The translations under genes and the position numbers were made by a program. Under the pieces are notes generated by a model. That model was not told the origin of the DNA, made no database searches, and was given only the letters and a program-made list of their open reading frames with translations. 43,388 nt of DNA from a virus, in the IMG/VR virus record IMGVR_UViG_3300035698_010081, positions 1 through 43,388 of that record; one strand, given 5' to 3'. Shown one piece after another: positions 22,701 through 31,591 of this stretch; position 1 is the first letter of the stretch; every line of letters begins with the position of its first letter.

Positions 22701-25700
22701 TTGCCCGACATTATATCTCTGGCCAGTTTTATCACGTCTTTCGGCAGGTCTGACCGGAATTTCGGGTAAGTCTCAATCAGGGCCATCTCTTCGGCAAAAT
22801 CTTCATCTATGTTTTGCCCGGATCGTTGGGGCCTGTCAGCGTGCCAGCTTCGTATTGCTTCAAAACTGTCTGGAGCTGTTTCTCCGATAATGTCGAAGAC
22901 AGGGTGGTATATTTCTTCGGCAAGTGTCCCTGCCTGGCCAGTGCCCTCACTAAAGACCTCGTGCGTGAGTCGCCCGCTATCCCTATCGAAGAATGTTCGC
23001 CCGACGATTTGGATGTTCTCGTTTTTGTGGTCATCGTACCAGTCCTTTCCTTTATCTGCTATTATGACATCTTTCGTTGGTTTTGCCGGGAACTTCCCCG
23101 GTGATATGGCAATAGCCGTATTTTCACCTACATAGGAGGCTTTGCTGTGCTTCTCTATTAGAGAGGAAGTCTCCTGTGTAGCGTTAGTATCACCAAGTGT
23201 GATAATTTTTGGTGTCAGGTCAATTTTTTTCAGCCTTGCCTTTTCTTCCGCGAATGTTCCCCACGCCGATTCTCTCGGCATGCTCCGCAGATCAAAACCT
23301 GAATAATCTTTACCAAACCGGTCAATAAGAGCCTTTTTACGTGCAGCCATAGCCTCTTCTTTTGTACCGAATCTCCCCAGGTTTGTTCTTTTGTCTGATT
23401 CCGGGAAGTTTACAAAAGCTTCCCATTTACTCCTTTCTTTGTTGAAACTTACACCCTTTTCCAGTAATTCAGGGTTAGCTTTCACCCTTAGAGCCTCCCG
23501 CTGCTCCCAGAGCCGCGTAGCCGCCTGGGTATGCATCTTAACAGCCTGATTCCAGAAAAACTCTGCAGTATCTTTTTTGACGCCGAGGCTTTTCTGGAAA
23601 CCCTCTAAGAAGTTCTCCCACACATATGCGAACGGATCCACGTTCAACCTTACAGCCTCCGCCTCTAACCGTTCGATTTCCGTGATCTGGTCGGTTGTCA
23701 GTGGTGAACCACCAATTTCTATCTTCTCGCCCTGGTAATCAAACGAAAACGCCTTTTGGTTTTTCAAGTACTCCAATACAGTATCTTCCGGAAGCTCAAA
23801 TATAACATCCTTATTGGGGCCCGTCGGTCTCTTACTGCCCGACAACGGCCACGCTGGTTTGACTCTGCGAATATCACCAACGCTCTCAGCCATTCTCCTG
23901 AACGACAATTCCGCATTCGTTCTTATCGGTAACGGCATACCTTTTGAAGTTTCAAGAATGGCCAGGACAGACGCTTCTTCGCCTTTAGGCCCGTTCATAA
24001 TTTCTGATAAAACTTTCACTCCAGGAGGCAATTTCTTTATTCCCCCTGCTTGTTTCCTCTCCTTTGCCAATTGCGTCCTCACAGCCCGCAGAGGGCTAAA
24101 CTTAGTACCCTTTGTCCCAATCATCAACATGCGAGCTGCATCTAAATCGCTTGCGCCGATATCTTTTTGAATATCCTTCACTATTTCAAGCCACTTTTTC
24201 CCCTCAGGTCTACTCAGTTTAGTTAATGTTTCATCGAATACCCTGGCAATGGCTTCACTTTGGGATATCTTAAATTCTTTGCTAAGATCAGCGGTCACCT
24301 TCGTAAATATCTTATCAGGCAATTCCAACCGATCAGTTTCAGTTATTTTGATTCGAGACAGATAGTCCTCAACAGAAGTAAGCGCTTCTTTTGTTTTGGC
24401 TGATCCCGTCTTTAATATATTACTCTTTTTGGTAGTTACCGACTCAATAGCAAATTTAGGCCCATGAACGGCCGCATGCTTACCAATCTCTCTCACTGCC
24501 TTACCTGCCAACCGTTTACTCGGCTCCGTTGGTCCTATCTCAGCGAACGCCGCCCGGAATCCCTGCGGTACGATCGCTCCCGACCTACCAGCCGTCTGTT
24601 CACTGGTGAATCTTATCGCATCTTTTGCCAGGGCGACCATGAAAGATTTGTGATTACTGTCCCATGTAGCTTGCGTCATATTACCAACCTGTACCTGTAC
24701 ACTGTCATTGACAGCAGTTCTCAGGCTATTTATCTTGGTCTCGTCGAGCGTTTTCAAATATCCCTCGAGCTTCGGGCTGCGTTTTATTAAAGCTTTTCGG
24801 ATAAGCTCCGTTTTTACACTATCTATCTTCGTGCTAATCTTCGACCCTATAGCACTCAGGCCTGACAGAGCCAGACTGAATACGGCCCCGGCAATTGCGC
24901 CGGTTCCGGTGGAAATCGTTACACTCCCAACTCTTTCATTAAAAGTCTCACCTTCCTTTGGCGCTTGAAGTAGATTTATCAGGCCGGATTTCGTTCCAAT
25001 TCCTATGGCGGACTTAGCGGCCTTCGACAGACCAGTAAAAGCTTTAACTTTTGACACGTCGGGTAATAGTGTGAATTTTATTATATCAGCCAGAATGCTA
25101 CCGCTGCTTAACCCGATCTGTGTCAGAAGCCGAGGATCTTCTCTGGCGATCTGTTCACGTACACGTGCAACCGCCGCAAGCACATTTGCAACTTCACCTT
25201 TTTCAACACCATAAAACTTATCGAACAGGTCAACACCTTTCCGATGGGCGAATCCTGTTGAACCTAATGTTATACTATCGAAGAATCCGGTACCGCCGAC
25301 GATGAGGAACGGCTTCTCAGCTATCTCCGCCAGGGCCTTGGGCATTATCTCTCTTATCCGAACTTCATCGTTAATCGCCCTGACAACATTATCCGGTAAA
25401 GCTATCGGGTTCTGTTTAACGTACTCGGCCAGAAAATCAACATCCTCCTGGGCGGCATACTTTATTATATCAGCCGTCTTGGGATCCAGGGCATCGGCGG
25501 GTGGCTCTGTGGGATCGGCGGGGCCGGTCGGGAAAGTAAGCATGTCCTGCAGGGGATCTTCTGAAATCTCTTTAGGAACCTTAATATTCAGGTGGCCTTT
25601 TATAAGATCGGACTGTATTTTCTTCTGCAGCTGTATGAGATCGACGGTCGTCGGGACCTTTTCTCCTCCCTCAATACCAAGTTCGGTCAGTACTTCAGGC

Positions 25701-26104
25701 GGCAGGAACTGTCCCTCGTCCCGCCACCAGAACTTCAATGCTACCTGCTGGGCGACCTCATCAACAGGCGGGGGCCACAACGGCGACACCTCGGCCAGTG
25801 GATTAAGAACCCTGCCAAATCGTTTCTTGACCTCATCAACCCGTTCCGGTGTCCACTGGAAGTCCCGTTCTACATCGAATACCGACCTGCCCGTCTCCGC
25901 CGCGATCTTAAGTGTCTCTTCCGCCCGCTTGCCCGCCTCTACCGGGTTAGTAAGGACCTCGGCAAATGTGTCTGTCGGCGGCAACTGCTGCTGGGCGATG
26001 TTAGGGTCTGGGATAAAGAATTCGTCCAGTGCTTCATCAGGAATGAAGCTATCATCCAGCTCGGCCGGATCCTTATTCGGTTTTGTTTTTACTACCTTCG
26101 GCAT
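19778..26104 (-). CDS. Giant internal virion (ejection) protein, gp16-like position
   Basis: At 2108 aa this is the largest gene and holds the slot of T7 gp16, after gp13/14/15-like genes. Seen by eye: a Pro-rich acidic start; an alanine/glycine-rich amphipathic stretch near 400-430; an AP2-like segment near 880-935 (GVSFNKERSKWEAF, LGRFGTKEEAMAARKKAL); a zincin-like region near 1060-1110 where HExxH reads EEIYH; coiled coils near 1180-1250; a region near 1740-1790 with IAASIGTMILTG like large polyvalent phage proteins; and a helical end. It probably helps carry DNA across the envelope. No clear transglycosylase motif was seen. It overlaps the gp15-like gene by 32 bases. Confidence 0.75.
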   Translation of the reverse strand: MPKVVKTKPNKDPAELDDSFIPDEALDEFFIPDPNIAQQQLPPTDTFAEVLTNPVEAGKRAEETLKIAAETGRSVFDVERDFQWTPERVDEVKKRFGRVLNPLAEVSPLWPPPVDEVAQQVALKFWWRDEGQFLPPEVLTELGIEGGEKVPTTVDLIQLQKKIQSDLIKGHLNIKVPKEISEDPLQDMLTFPTGPADPTEPPADALDPKTADIIKYAAQEDVDFLAEYVKQNPIALPDNVVRAINDEVRIREIMPKALAEIAEKPFLIVGGTGFFDSITLGSTGFAHRKGVDLFDKFYGVEKGEVANVLAAVARVREQIAREDPRLLTQIGLSSGSILADIIKFTLLPDVSKVKAFTGLSKAAKSAIGIGTKSGLINLLQAPKEGETFNERVGSVTISTGTGAIAGAVFSLALSGLSAIGSKISTKIDSVKTELIRKALIKRSPKLEGYLKTLDETKINSLRTAVNDSVQVQVGNMTQATWDSNHKSFMVALAKDAIRFTSEQTAGRSGAIVPQGFRAAFAEIGPTEPSKRLAGKAVREIGKHAAVHGPKFAIESVTTKKSNILKTGSAKTKEALTSVEDYLSRIKITETDRLELPDKIFTKVTADLSKEFKISQSEAIARVFDETLTKLSRPEGKKWLEIVKDIQKDIGASDLDAARMLMIGTKGTKFSPLRAVRTQLAKERKQAGGIKKLPPGVKVLSEIMNGPKGEEASVLAILETSKGMPLPIRTNAELSFRRMAESVGDIRRVKPAWPLSGSKRPTGPNKDVIFELPEDTVLEYLKNQKAFSFDYQGEKIEIGGSPLTTDQITEIERLEAEAVRLNVDPFAYVWENFLEGFQKSLGVKKDTAEFFWNQAVKMHTQAATRLWEQREALRVKANPELLEKGVSFNKERSKWEAFVNFPESDKRTNLGRFGTKEEAMAARKKALIDRFGKDYSGFDLRSMPRESAWGTFAEEKARLKKIDLTPKIITLGDTNATQETSSLIEKHSKASYVGENTAIAISPGKFPAKPTKDVIIADKGKDWYDDHKNENIQIVGRTFFDRDSGRLTHEVFSEGTGQAGTLAEEIYHPVFDIIGETAPDSFEAIRSWHADRPQRSGQNIDEDFAEEMALIETYPKFRSDLPKDVIKLARDIMSGKAPVSQDVMDKVKSRFTSARFGIEPVPGGKKPQRAPAAAKGEPRTLPESRTEQLIAENAALEKWRQEVLSKPETVRDPAFAEFLEKEIAKNKVEIKKTAAEKEKVTKLLGQKTFEQTGRSLPDIAKSAAKNMLDIAKSVPKMIIEIFEPAKLAQVKLGDNVYSTVIRGISLPDVRALEFNEQVLDVVDTNFGELEKFFDKFSKEDLKNFMLSRGTPRGEFAKEFQKEASVKLPEPLKEPGLQTALQEIADFNYNKLVEIAEGDITKVRDYFYGIYDQSPGKIDKFLDQYYRTTKRFLKEKSLPTVADAKEYGLTLKSNNPVTNLKSEWSAISRLEGMQMMRDDLLKFGKGEFIDTTIKAQEGWVKIGTEPVFDGLRADENLAMMINKLISANKTSQYLPLRALRGMNNVLRIFKFAGSAFHLTVEASQAIADTPYLNPASALRGFTTGFRTDDPVFKTAEYKDYIALGGSHRTSIEAQAQNLFNEIITALGKPGVALKTAILPLRIVNMFTEWMFNSYIPKLKYTKYLDFVADQERKLGRGLTDGEKIAIIKEGQNFYGEMNEKLFGRSSTATSILRFIFLAPGFAEGNYRTIAKGATQWGIGDSYSAARSRRNVVNSLLLKAIAASIGTMILTGKPPKKPKNAEDVRDLFKIDTGKTDDRGRKVFIDTLTYDKDYYNLLLGWAQHGTVSLGKEILRRVGGMTAPFANITYDLATMVLGSDIYDWKGDRIIEPTDSLRGKLRTLALYELEKIEPISTSVLRQGLNKGMNFPVALLQAVTGTRPTLSEADIRRTQVLNSMFDLIAARARVFEQVRVGHKPRGIIAAYNKKVERIISSPKVDQDIREEFQDDLPIDTEQFLENKQTNYQSSAHTAKESERIRDILVNFKIEPKGIWEVSEELSTRLSNFTTIRRKLKSKVDDDSATVAESTKSVVMNGLQSRIGKISKAIAQADDPEKIEQLVDVVENLLSIAEKE

Positions 26105-27830
26105 CTGCTCCTACTCTTGTAAAACCACGCGGTTTCAGTTCCGTCTCAAATATACCCTCTTCACTCCAGCCAGTCCGACCGCTCGGGTCTGCTACCCTGA
26201 TGGAATTTTCGAATCGGGCTTTTATTCTGGCCGGCGGTATTTTCTCTCCGGATGTCAATCGCTGTTCGAAGTCGTCCCTGGCCGTTTTTATCTCCGTCAA
26301 TGGCCGTCTGTACTGAGTGATCAGTTTCCTACTCTCAATATATATCTCATCTGATTCAGCCTCTGGATGAGCGGTCAGCCAGTCGTTGAGTGCTTTGCGA
26401 TACTGTCCCATGTTCCATAGTTCCAGCTCTCTTTTCTCTATAGCCGTCTCGATATCAACTTCTTCTCCGGTCAACTGTTTAGCGATAAGAATATCCACAA
26501 CACCCTGCGTAACCGTAACGAGCTGTCCCTGTCCGTAATTGACACCTTCCTTAATAGCCGTTGACTGATATGATTTATGTTCCCGCTCGATCAGTTTCCG
26601 TATCTCATCGTAGGCATTGTCATCTATGGTGCCCTCAATAAGCCAGGCCTGATTAGTGGCGCTCAAAACCTCATCTTTTGTAACTGACCCGAGAGGGATA
26701 TCATTAGCCATCGCTTCAAGATCGCTTTTTACTACCTGGTCTACCTGTACTTGCGGCCTTTTTGCATTGATCTTTGTTGTCCATTTTTCACCATCGGTAA
26801 CTTTCATCCTCTTAGATTTTACAAGTTGGTTCACTTCTTTTTGCAGCGTATTAAGATCCTTCTCTTTATTAGCTGCGTTCAGTTTAATGAATGTCGTTCT
26901 ATTATCCTCATCCTCGAATTTAACAAGGTCCTCATCAAATTTTTTCTGATTCTCCGCCTGGTCGATCAGATATTTGTTAATCTGTCCGTAAAAAGTTGCC
27001 GTCATATTCGGACGATTCACCTGTACCCAGGTATCGGTAAGTTCATTCTTCCTCATAAGGTCGAAAGCTTCTTTTTGTGTCTCCTCATTCAGTATTTTAT
27101 TCGCCTGTTGCTGGTCCGCCCGTATCCTACTGATATTAGAGCGTGCTTTTGTTTCCAGCGACCTCTTCTGTTCACTCGACAGCAAAGCGAACAGTTCCTT
27201 CGTCTTTTCGGCATCGACATTATCGAGGTACCATTGCGGATTAGTTTCAATAACCGCATTTGCAAGTGCCATGTCCTTTTGTTCCGAAGTTAGTAAGCTG
27301 TTTCCCTCAATAGCATCATTCGCTAATATCAGTCCTTCATCGAACGATGGATTCGTTTGCAATTGAGATACCGCTGAATTATAAACTTTAACTTTCGCTC
27401 TGTCAGCTGAAACTGCCCACGCGATATTATCAACGTCTCTATCCCATTGCGGGGTAATACCCCTTATGTACATACCGTATTCTTTTTGAGCCTTTCGCTG
27501 TTTTGTTGTATTGCCGATGGTCTTAAAATTCGTCTTCTTAAAGTCAACCCACGCATCATTTATTCCGTTATAGTCCAGGTCAGTCGTCCTCAGCGATTTA
27601 AGGAACTTGTTACGGGCCACTGCGGTCCCAGCTTTCATACCCACAAAATCAGCTTTTGCCAGTTCGGTATTCCTGCGTTCGATCAGATCACCCACAGCCC
27701 CCCCGTCACTGGCAATAGCACTGCCGAACAGGCTTACCGCGTTCGGCACGATCTGCCCTATCGCCGGATCAATTATCGCCGCCGGTGTCGCCCGTGGCTT
27801 TCGCCTTCTTATCCCTGCTAAACTTGGCAT
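26073..27830 (-). CDS. Internal virion (ejection) protein, gp15-like position
   Basis: The 585-aa protein is mostly charged and helical, without membrane segments or signal peptide. It starts with a basic, Ala/Pro-rich tail (RRRKPRATPAAIIDPAIGQI) and continues with long helices (AEKTKELFALLSSEQKRSLE; TFIKLNAANKEKDLNTLQKE). Size, helical character and place between the gp14-like and giant proteins match the T7 gp15 slot, which forms the inner core and later a trans-periplasmic tube. The assignment is by synteny rather than clear homology. Confidence 0.65.
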   Translation of the reverse strand: MPSLAGIRRRKPRATPAAIIDPAIGQIVPNAVSLFGSAIASDGGAVGDLIERRNTELAKADFVGMKAGTAVARNKFLKSLRTTDLDYNGINDAWVDFKKTNFKTIGNTTKQRKAQKEYGMYIRGITPQWDRDVDNIAWAVSADRAKVKVYNSAVSQLQTNPSFDEGLILANDAIEGNSLLTSEQKDMALANAVIETNPQWYLDNVDAEKTKELFALLSSEQKRSLETKARSNISRIRADQQQANKILNEETQKEAFDLMRKNELTDTWVQVNRPNMTATFYGQINKYLIDQAENQKKFDEDLVKFEDEDNRTTFIKLNAANKEKDLNTLQKEVNQLVKSKRMKVTDGEKWTTKINAKRPQVQVDQVVKSDLEAMANDIPLGSVTKDEVLSATNQAWLIEGTIDDNAYDEIRKLIEREHKSYQSTAIKEGVNYGQGQLVTVTQGVVDILIAKQLTGEEVDIETAIEKRELELWNMGQYRKALNDWLTAHPEAESDEIYIESRKLITQYRRPLTEIKTARDDFEQRLTSGEKIPPARIKARFENSIRVADPSGRTGWSEEGIFETELKPRGFTRVGADAEGSKNKTE

Positions 27831-27854
27831 AATCTCACCTTTTATTATTTAATT

Positions 27855-28439
27855 TTAAGCCGCATCAAATCGCGACGCTAACTGTCCCACGCCCGTCAAT
27901 AGTGTAGTTCCCGTCCTGAAACGACCGGCTCTTCTTATATTCTTACCTCTTTGAATTTCCTGCCGGGCCCTGGTCTCCAGTCCGAATCCTCGCTGTCGTC
28001 CCGCCTGACCGGCGAGTAGTCTTTCTTCCTCGAATACCCCTGCGATTTCCTCGGCTTGTAATAGTGGGGTCCCCGCCATATCGATTCCGGCATTGGCGGC
28101 CAATACTCTCAACCTCGACGATCTGCGTTTCTTATCCTCTTTTATCCCTTTCTGCTCTTCTTTGGCTACGAGTTCTTCCTGAGCCGCCTGGGCTCTGAGG
28201 TTCGCTGCGTTCTGCTTAGCCGCGTCCTGGGCCGCCTGGTCGGAAGCCTGCCCCGCCCCCAGTGCCATTCCGGTACCGACGATACCTGCCACCGAGGATA
28301 TAGCGGTTCCAAGTGAGAAAGCGCCAGCAGTACCAAACAGACCTCCTGTAGCTGCTGTTGCCGCTACTGCCGGAGCTGTTGCCGTTGCCGCTACTGCCGG
28401 TACCGCCGCCGCTCCAAATAATAAAAAAGGCATTATCAA
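27855..28439 (-). CDS. Internal virion protein, gp14-like
   Basis: The 194-aa product has an Ala/Gly-rich hydrophobic first half (LFGTAGAFSLGTAISSVAGI, VGTGMALGAGQASDQAAQ) followed by a coiled coil and a basic helix with VLAANAGIDMAGTPLLQAEE. This is the pattern of gp14-like proteins that insert in the outer membrane during ejection. The ATG overlaps the upstream gene stop (ATGA). The hydrophobic part is an amphipathic pore-former type, not a signal peptide. Confidence 0.75.
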   Translation of the reverse strand: MIMPFLLFGAAAVPAVAATATAPAVAATAATGGLFGTAGAFSLGTAISSVAGIVGTGMALGAGQASDQAAQDAAKQNAANLRAQAAQEELVAKEEQKGIKEDKKRRSSRLRVLAANAGIDMAGTPLLQAEEIAGVFEEERLLAGQAGRQRGFGLETRARQEIQRGKNIRRAGRFRTGTTLLTGVGQLASRFDAA

Positions 28440-28951
28440 GTCTCCTTATTATTAAGGTACTTTTTAGTTATTATTTTGTACATCCGTGCATCCGTTCCGT
28501 CTGGATGATAATTTTCCAAAGTAGCCTCGAACTCGAATCCCAGCCATCGCAGATAACTTTCTCCAACCGGGAAATCACTTCTCGCCGGTACCTGAACCCG
28601 CCATAGTTTGTATTCATCAATTTGGTTGTACAGCCATCTCTTACCGATTTGCGGGTCGATATGATAATCACCAATCGCCTTTACGTTCACCGCCCACTGT
28701 TCACCCACTCCCGGCCATGCCAGGAATATACCGGCACAGGAAACTACTTTACCATCGAATATACCTGTAGTACACGGCCCCTTCTGACCCATTATCTGAG
28801 CCCATTCGGCGGTAAGTTTAGTGAAAACCAGCCCCGGCTCCTTTGCTCCGTTGGTTATTATCTCGATAGCATGTTCCGGTTTGTATTCGATAAACTCGAA
28901 GTGCTTTAGGCACGTAGTATCAACTTTCGTTTTAACTGCCGTCTCAGACAT
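28436..28951 (-). CDS. GNAT-fold internal virion protein A-like (DUF2833 type)
   Basis: The 171-aa protein resembles T7-like internal virion protein A/DUF2833: FEFIEYKPEHAIEIITNGAK at the start, AEWAQIMGQKGPCTTGIFDG, AGIFLAWPGVGEQWAVN, and the GESYLRWLGFEFEATLENY ending with the GNAT-like LGF turn. Such proteins are minor virion or assembly proteins. It lies between the nozzle gene and the gp14-like gene, exactly as expected for this module. Enzyme activity is doubtful. Confidence 0.75.
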   Translation of the reverse strand: MSETAVKTKVDTTCLKHFEFIEYKPEHAIEIITNGAKEPGLVFTKLTAEWAQIMGQKGPCTTGIFDGKVVSCAGIFLAWPGVGEQWAVNVKAIGDYHIDPQIGKRWLYNQIDEYKLWRVQVPARSDFPVGESYLRWLGFEFEATLENYHPDGTDARMYKIITKKYLNNKET

Positions 28952-28972
28952 TTACAATCTTTCTGCTTTTAA

Positions 28973-31588
28973 TCAGTTAAAAATCTCAATTTCCGGTATT
29001 ATAGCTCTAATCGTTACTGGTAACGGTTTATCCTGCTGAATATATACTGTACTCTGCCTCTCGTATCCGTGCTGGAACGTTACCGGTTTTTTCCCTGTAA
29101 ATAATGGTACCGCATCGCTTAGCGGCGTTTCTGTAGTCTGAAAGTTTATAGGCCGCAGATTATCGGCATCGACACCATATTCTACACCGAGAGTCTTATA
29201 GAAATCAAATGTAACTTTGCGAATCGCTTTTATTCGTGCCATTGCATTTCCGGTCTGGCCGTTGAACACTATCGGCATGGTCTCTAATATACTGGTATAC
29301 GGCAGTCCTGCCACTACATTATTGGCCCACCTATCAATAGTTATCGAGCTGGCGGCCACGAGTTCATCGGCCACAGTCCCGCCATCAACCAGCATAGACA
29401 CCGTTTTACCCTCAAGATGTGATAGTCCGCCGAAAGTATTCTCCATCCGCTGAGATGTCCCTCCGGAGGTATATTTCGTGAATCCTATAGAGTTTATATC
29501 AACGGCGTCGGTAGAGTCCCGTAGCTCGAACGTTTTTGCTGATGTATTCTCGTTTGATATCGTATATATTTTGTCGTTAACTTCGGTCATTCCTGCAACC
29601 GAACGTATCTGTACCTGATCGCCATCTTCAAGATCATCGCCATCGCCATCAACCGGATAGCTTGACATTGTAACTACCGCCGGATCGGCCTGTGTAATTT
29701 TCGTTATCAAAACCGATGGTCCACCGTCGAACTGCAACCCTGAATCGACAAACCACATATTCGTTTGATCGGTTCCCCAGTCGAATGGCTGTAATTGCTC
29801 CACATATCGCTTTGTAGCCCCGCCGATGGTTCTGTTGACTATCAGCCATACCTCATCCTCCTCATCCCCTGGTATCACTGCTACGCTCTCTACCGTGCCA
29901 TCTGTAACGTGCCTGGCCCATGCAATAACTTCCTGAGCCCTTTTGTATGTAAATGATAATAAGACGCCATCGTCACGAACACACCATAAAATCGATTCAG
30001 GCCGCTCCTGATAGGCTATTTCCTTTATCCCCGACTCTGTAATATGCTCAGCTAATAATGTAAGGTCAGGCGAAACATATTTATCGTGTTCGATACTAAA
30101 AGCGAACTCGCGGAGCCTCCTGCTGCCGCGTTCCACAAATAGTATCTGATCATCAGCTATAACCGCCTGAACAGCCGCCGAGCCGGTATATGTCTGCGAC
30201 CGATAAGTTGGTAGCTCCTCGGCAGATATCGCATCCTGCGGGCTGTTACCGCCAAGTTTGCCGGCACCGCCTAGCGTCCCGGTGAAAAGAAAGTCCTGAG
30301 AAGCCATCCACTGGATCGGGTTCTGGCCTGGCAGAGAATAGATAACGGCGTCAGCTGCCAGCGTCCCCGCAGTGAAATTATTATAGTCTCCAGTCTGCGA
30401 CATCCATATCGTTTGCGGATAATCTTCGTTACCACCGTAGGCCAGCCGTTCCCCGTGAAAAACGACCGTCTCCGGCCATCCGTGCTTCTTCCCGAAGTAA
30501 CCCTCCGCCCATTCGGTAGTCGCCGTAGCATTACCCAGCGTACTCTTCACCGTCCCTGTAACAACCTTCGTAGATGTATATGCAGTTATCTCCACGACGC
30601 CATCAAGTTCGACTGTCAGGGCCTCGAAGTTATAATAAAGCGTCCCCGATGTATAAGCGTTCATTCTTACCCTGTAGAGTGCCTCAGCGACTTTTTCACC
30701 GCCGTCTGGTGAATAGTCGAGATTACCATTGTCCTTATAAGCCCTCGTCACAACATCACGCCAGGTACTGCCATCGTCATAGGACCTTTGGAGTATAACC
30801 GTTCCTGTCCAGGTAAAATGTGTTAGAAAGATATAGTTCTGCGTCTTTAATACTGATACCGTCGTTGAATTAGCCTCGCTGGTGAACGATCCCGAAACCG
30901 AGTTATTATCCACGATGGTCGATATCTGCCAGATAGAGCCAACGTCATTGGCCTCAAATATCGCCGCCGACGCCGTTAATGTAATCGAGCCGGTAGTTGC
31001 CGAAGGTGTTATCGTTGTGTCAGTAGTGTTCCTGTTGATAAATGGCCCTGTTATCAGATCCTCATCGGTAAGCGTCCATGATGTATGACCCGTTCGAGTA
31101 AGTTCCTGCACTTCATGATCAGGATGGACCAGCCACATTATATCAGCCGATTGAACGAACTGGATATCCGCCAATTCGGCTGTCGTAAAGGTTGTTGTCA
31201 GCTCATAAGGGTCGTCGTTAGCGTCCAGTACCTGCCCGCCATTTCGAAACGCTCTCATATATAGGTTACCGAACTCCAGCGTGTAGGTATCGGATTTCGA
31301 GAACTCGAAAGGTATTAGCCTTACCTCTTCGTTATCTTTTGTTGTTGCGATAAACTTAGTACCAGGCCGCCTCGATACCGGCCCTTGCGACCGCACTATC
31401 ATATTCTGCAGTTGATTACAGGAGTTCAGATACTTGGCAAAATCGTTTCTCGCTAACATCAGAGGCGAAACTTCACCTGCATTAAACTTATTAATCGCCG
31501 GTGTCAGCAGACCAAAAGCTGTTGCCCCCCCCAATATGAATAATATTATGAATAATATCGTGAATATTTTAGTTACTATTTTATTCAT
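28973..31588 (-). CDS. Tail nozzle (gp12-like tubular protein B) with signal peptide
   Basis: From residue 31 the protein matches gp12/BPP-1-type nozzles: INKFNAGEVSPLMLARNDFA, KYLNSCNQLQNMIVRSQGPV, SRRPGTKFIA, then EEVRLIPFEFSKSDTYTLEF, and further on HPDHEVQELTRTG. The family usually begins at this FNAGE segment. Here about 27 extra residues precede it: MNKIVTKIFTILFIILFILG and then GATAFG, a textbook signal peptide with an AFG cleavage site. The start is secure because GGAAGGTGA lies 5 bases before the ATG. Six copies should form the tail tube below the adaptor. The signal means export or membrane tethering before assembly. Confidence 0.88.
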   Translation of the reverse strand: MNKIVTKIFTILFIILFILGGATAFGLLTPAINKFNAGEVSPLMLARNDFAKYLNSCNQLQNMIVRSQGPVSRRPGTKFIATTKDNEEVRLIPFEFSKSDTYTLEFGNLYMRAFRNGGQVLDANDDPYELTTTFTTAELADIQFVQSADIMWLVHPDHEVQELTRTGHTSWTLTDEDLITGPFINRNTTDTTITPSATTGSITLTASAAIFEANDVGSIWQISTIVDNNSVSGSFTSEANSTTVSVLKTQNYIFLTHFTWTGTVILQRSYDDGSTWRDVVTRAYKDNGNLDYSPDGGEKVAEALYRVRMNAYTSGTLYYNFEALTVELDGVVEITAYTSTKVVTGTVKSTLGNATATTEWAEGYFGKKHGWPETVVFHGERLAYGGNEDYPQTIWMSQTGDYNNFTAGTLAADAVIYSLPGQNPIQWMASQDFLFTGTLGGAGKLGGNSPQDAISAEELPTYRSQTYTGSAAVQAVIADDQILFVERGSRRLREFAFSIEHDKYVSPDLTLLAEHITESGIKEIAYQERPESILWCVRDDGVLLSFTYKRAQEVIAWARHVTDGTVESVAVIPGDEEDEVWLIVNRTIGGATKRYVEQLQPFDWGTDQTNMWFVDSGLQFDGGPSVLITKITQADPAVVTMSSYPVDGDGDDLEDGDQVQIRSVAGMTEVNDKIYTISNENTSAKTFELRDSTDAVDINSIGFTKYTSGGTSQRMENTFGGLSHLEGKTVSMLVDGGTVADELVAASSITIDRWANNVVAGLPYTSILETMPIVFNGQTGNAMARIKAIRKVTFDFYKTLGVEYGVDADNLRPINFQTTETPLSDAVPLFTGKKPVTFQHGYERQSTVYIQQDKPLPVTIRAIIPEIEIFN

Positions 31589-31591
31589 TTT

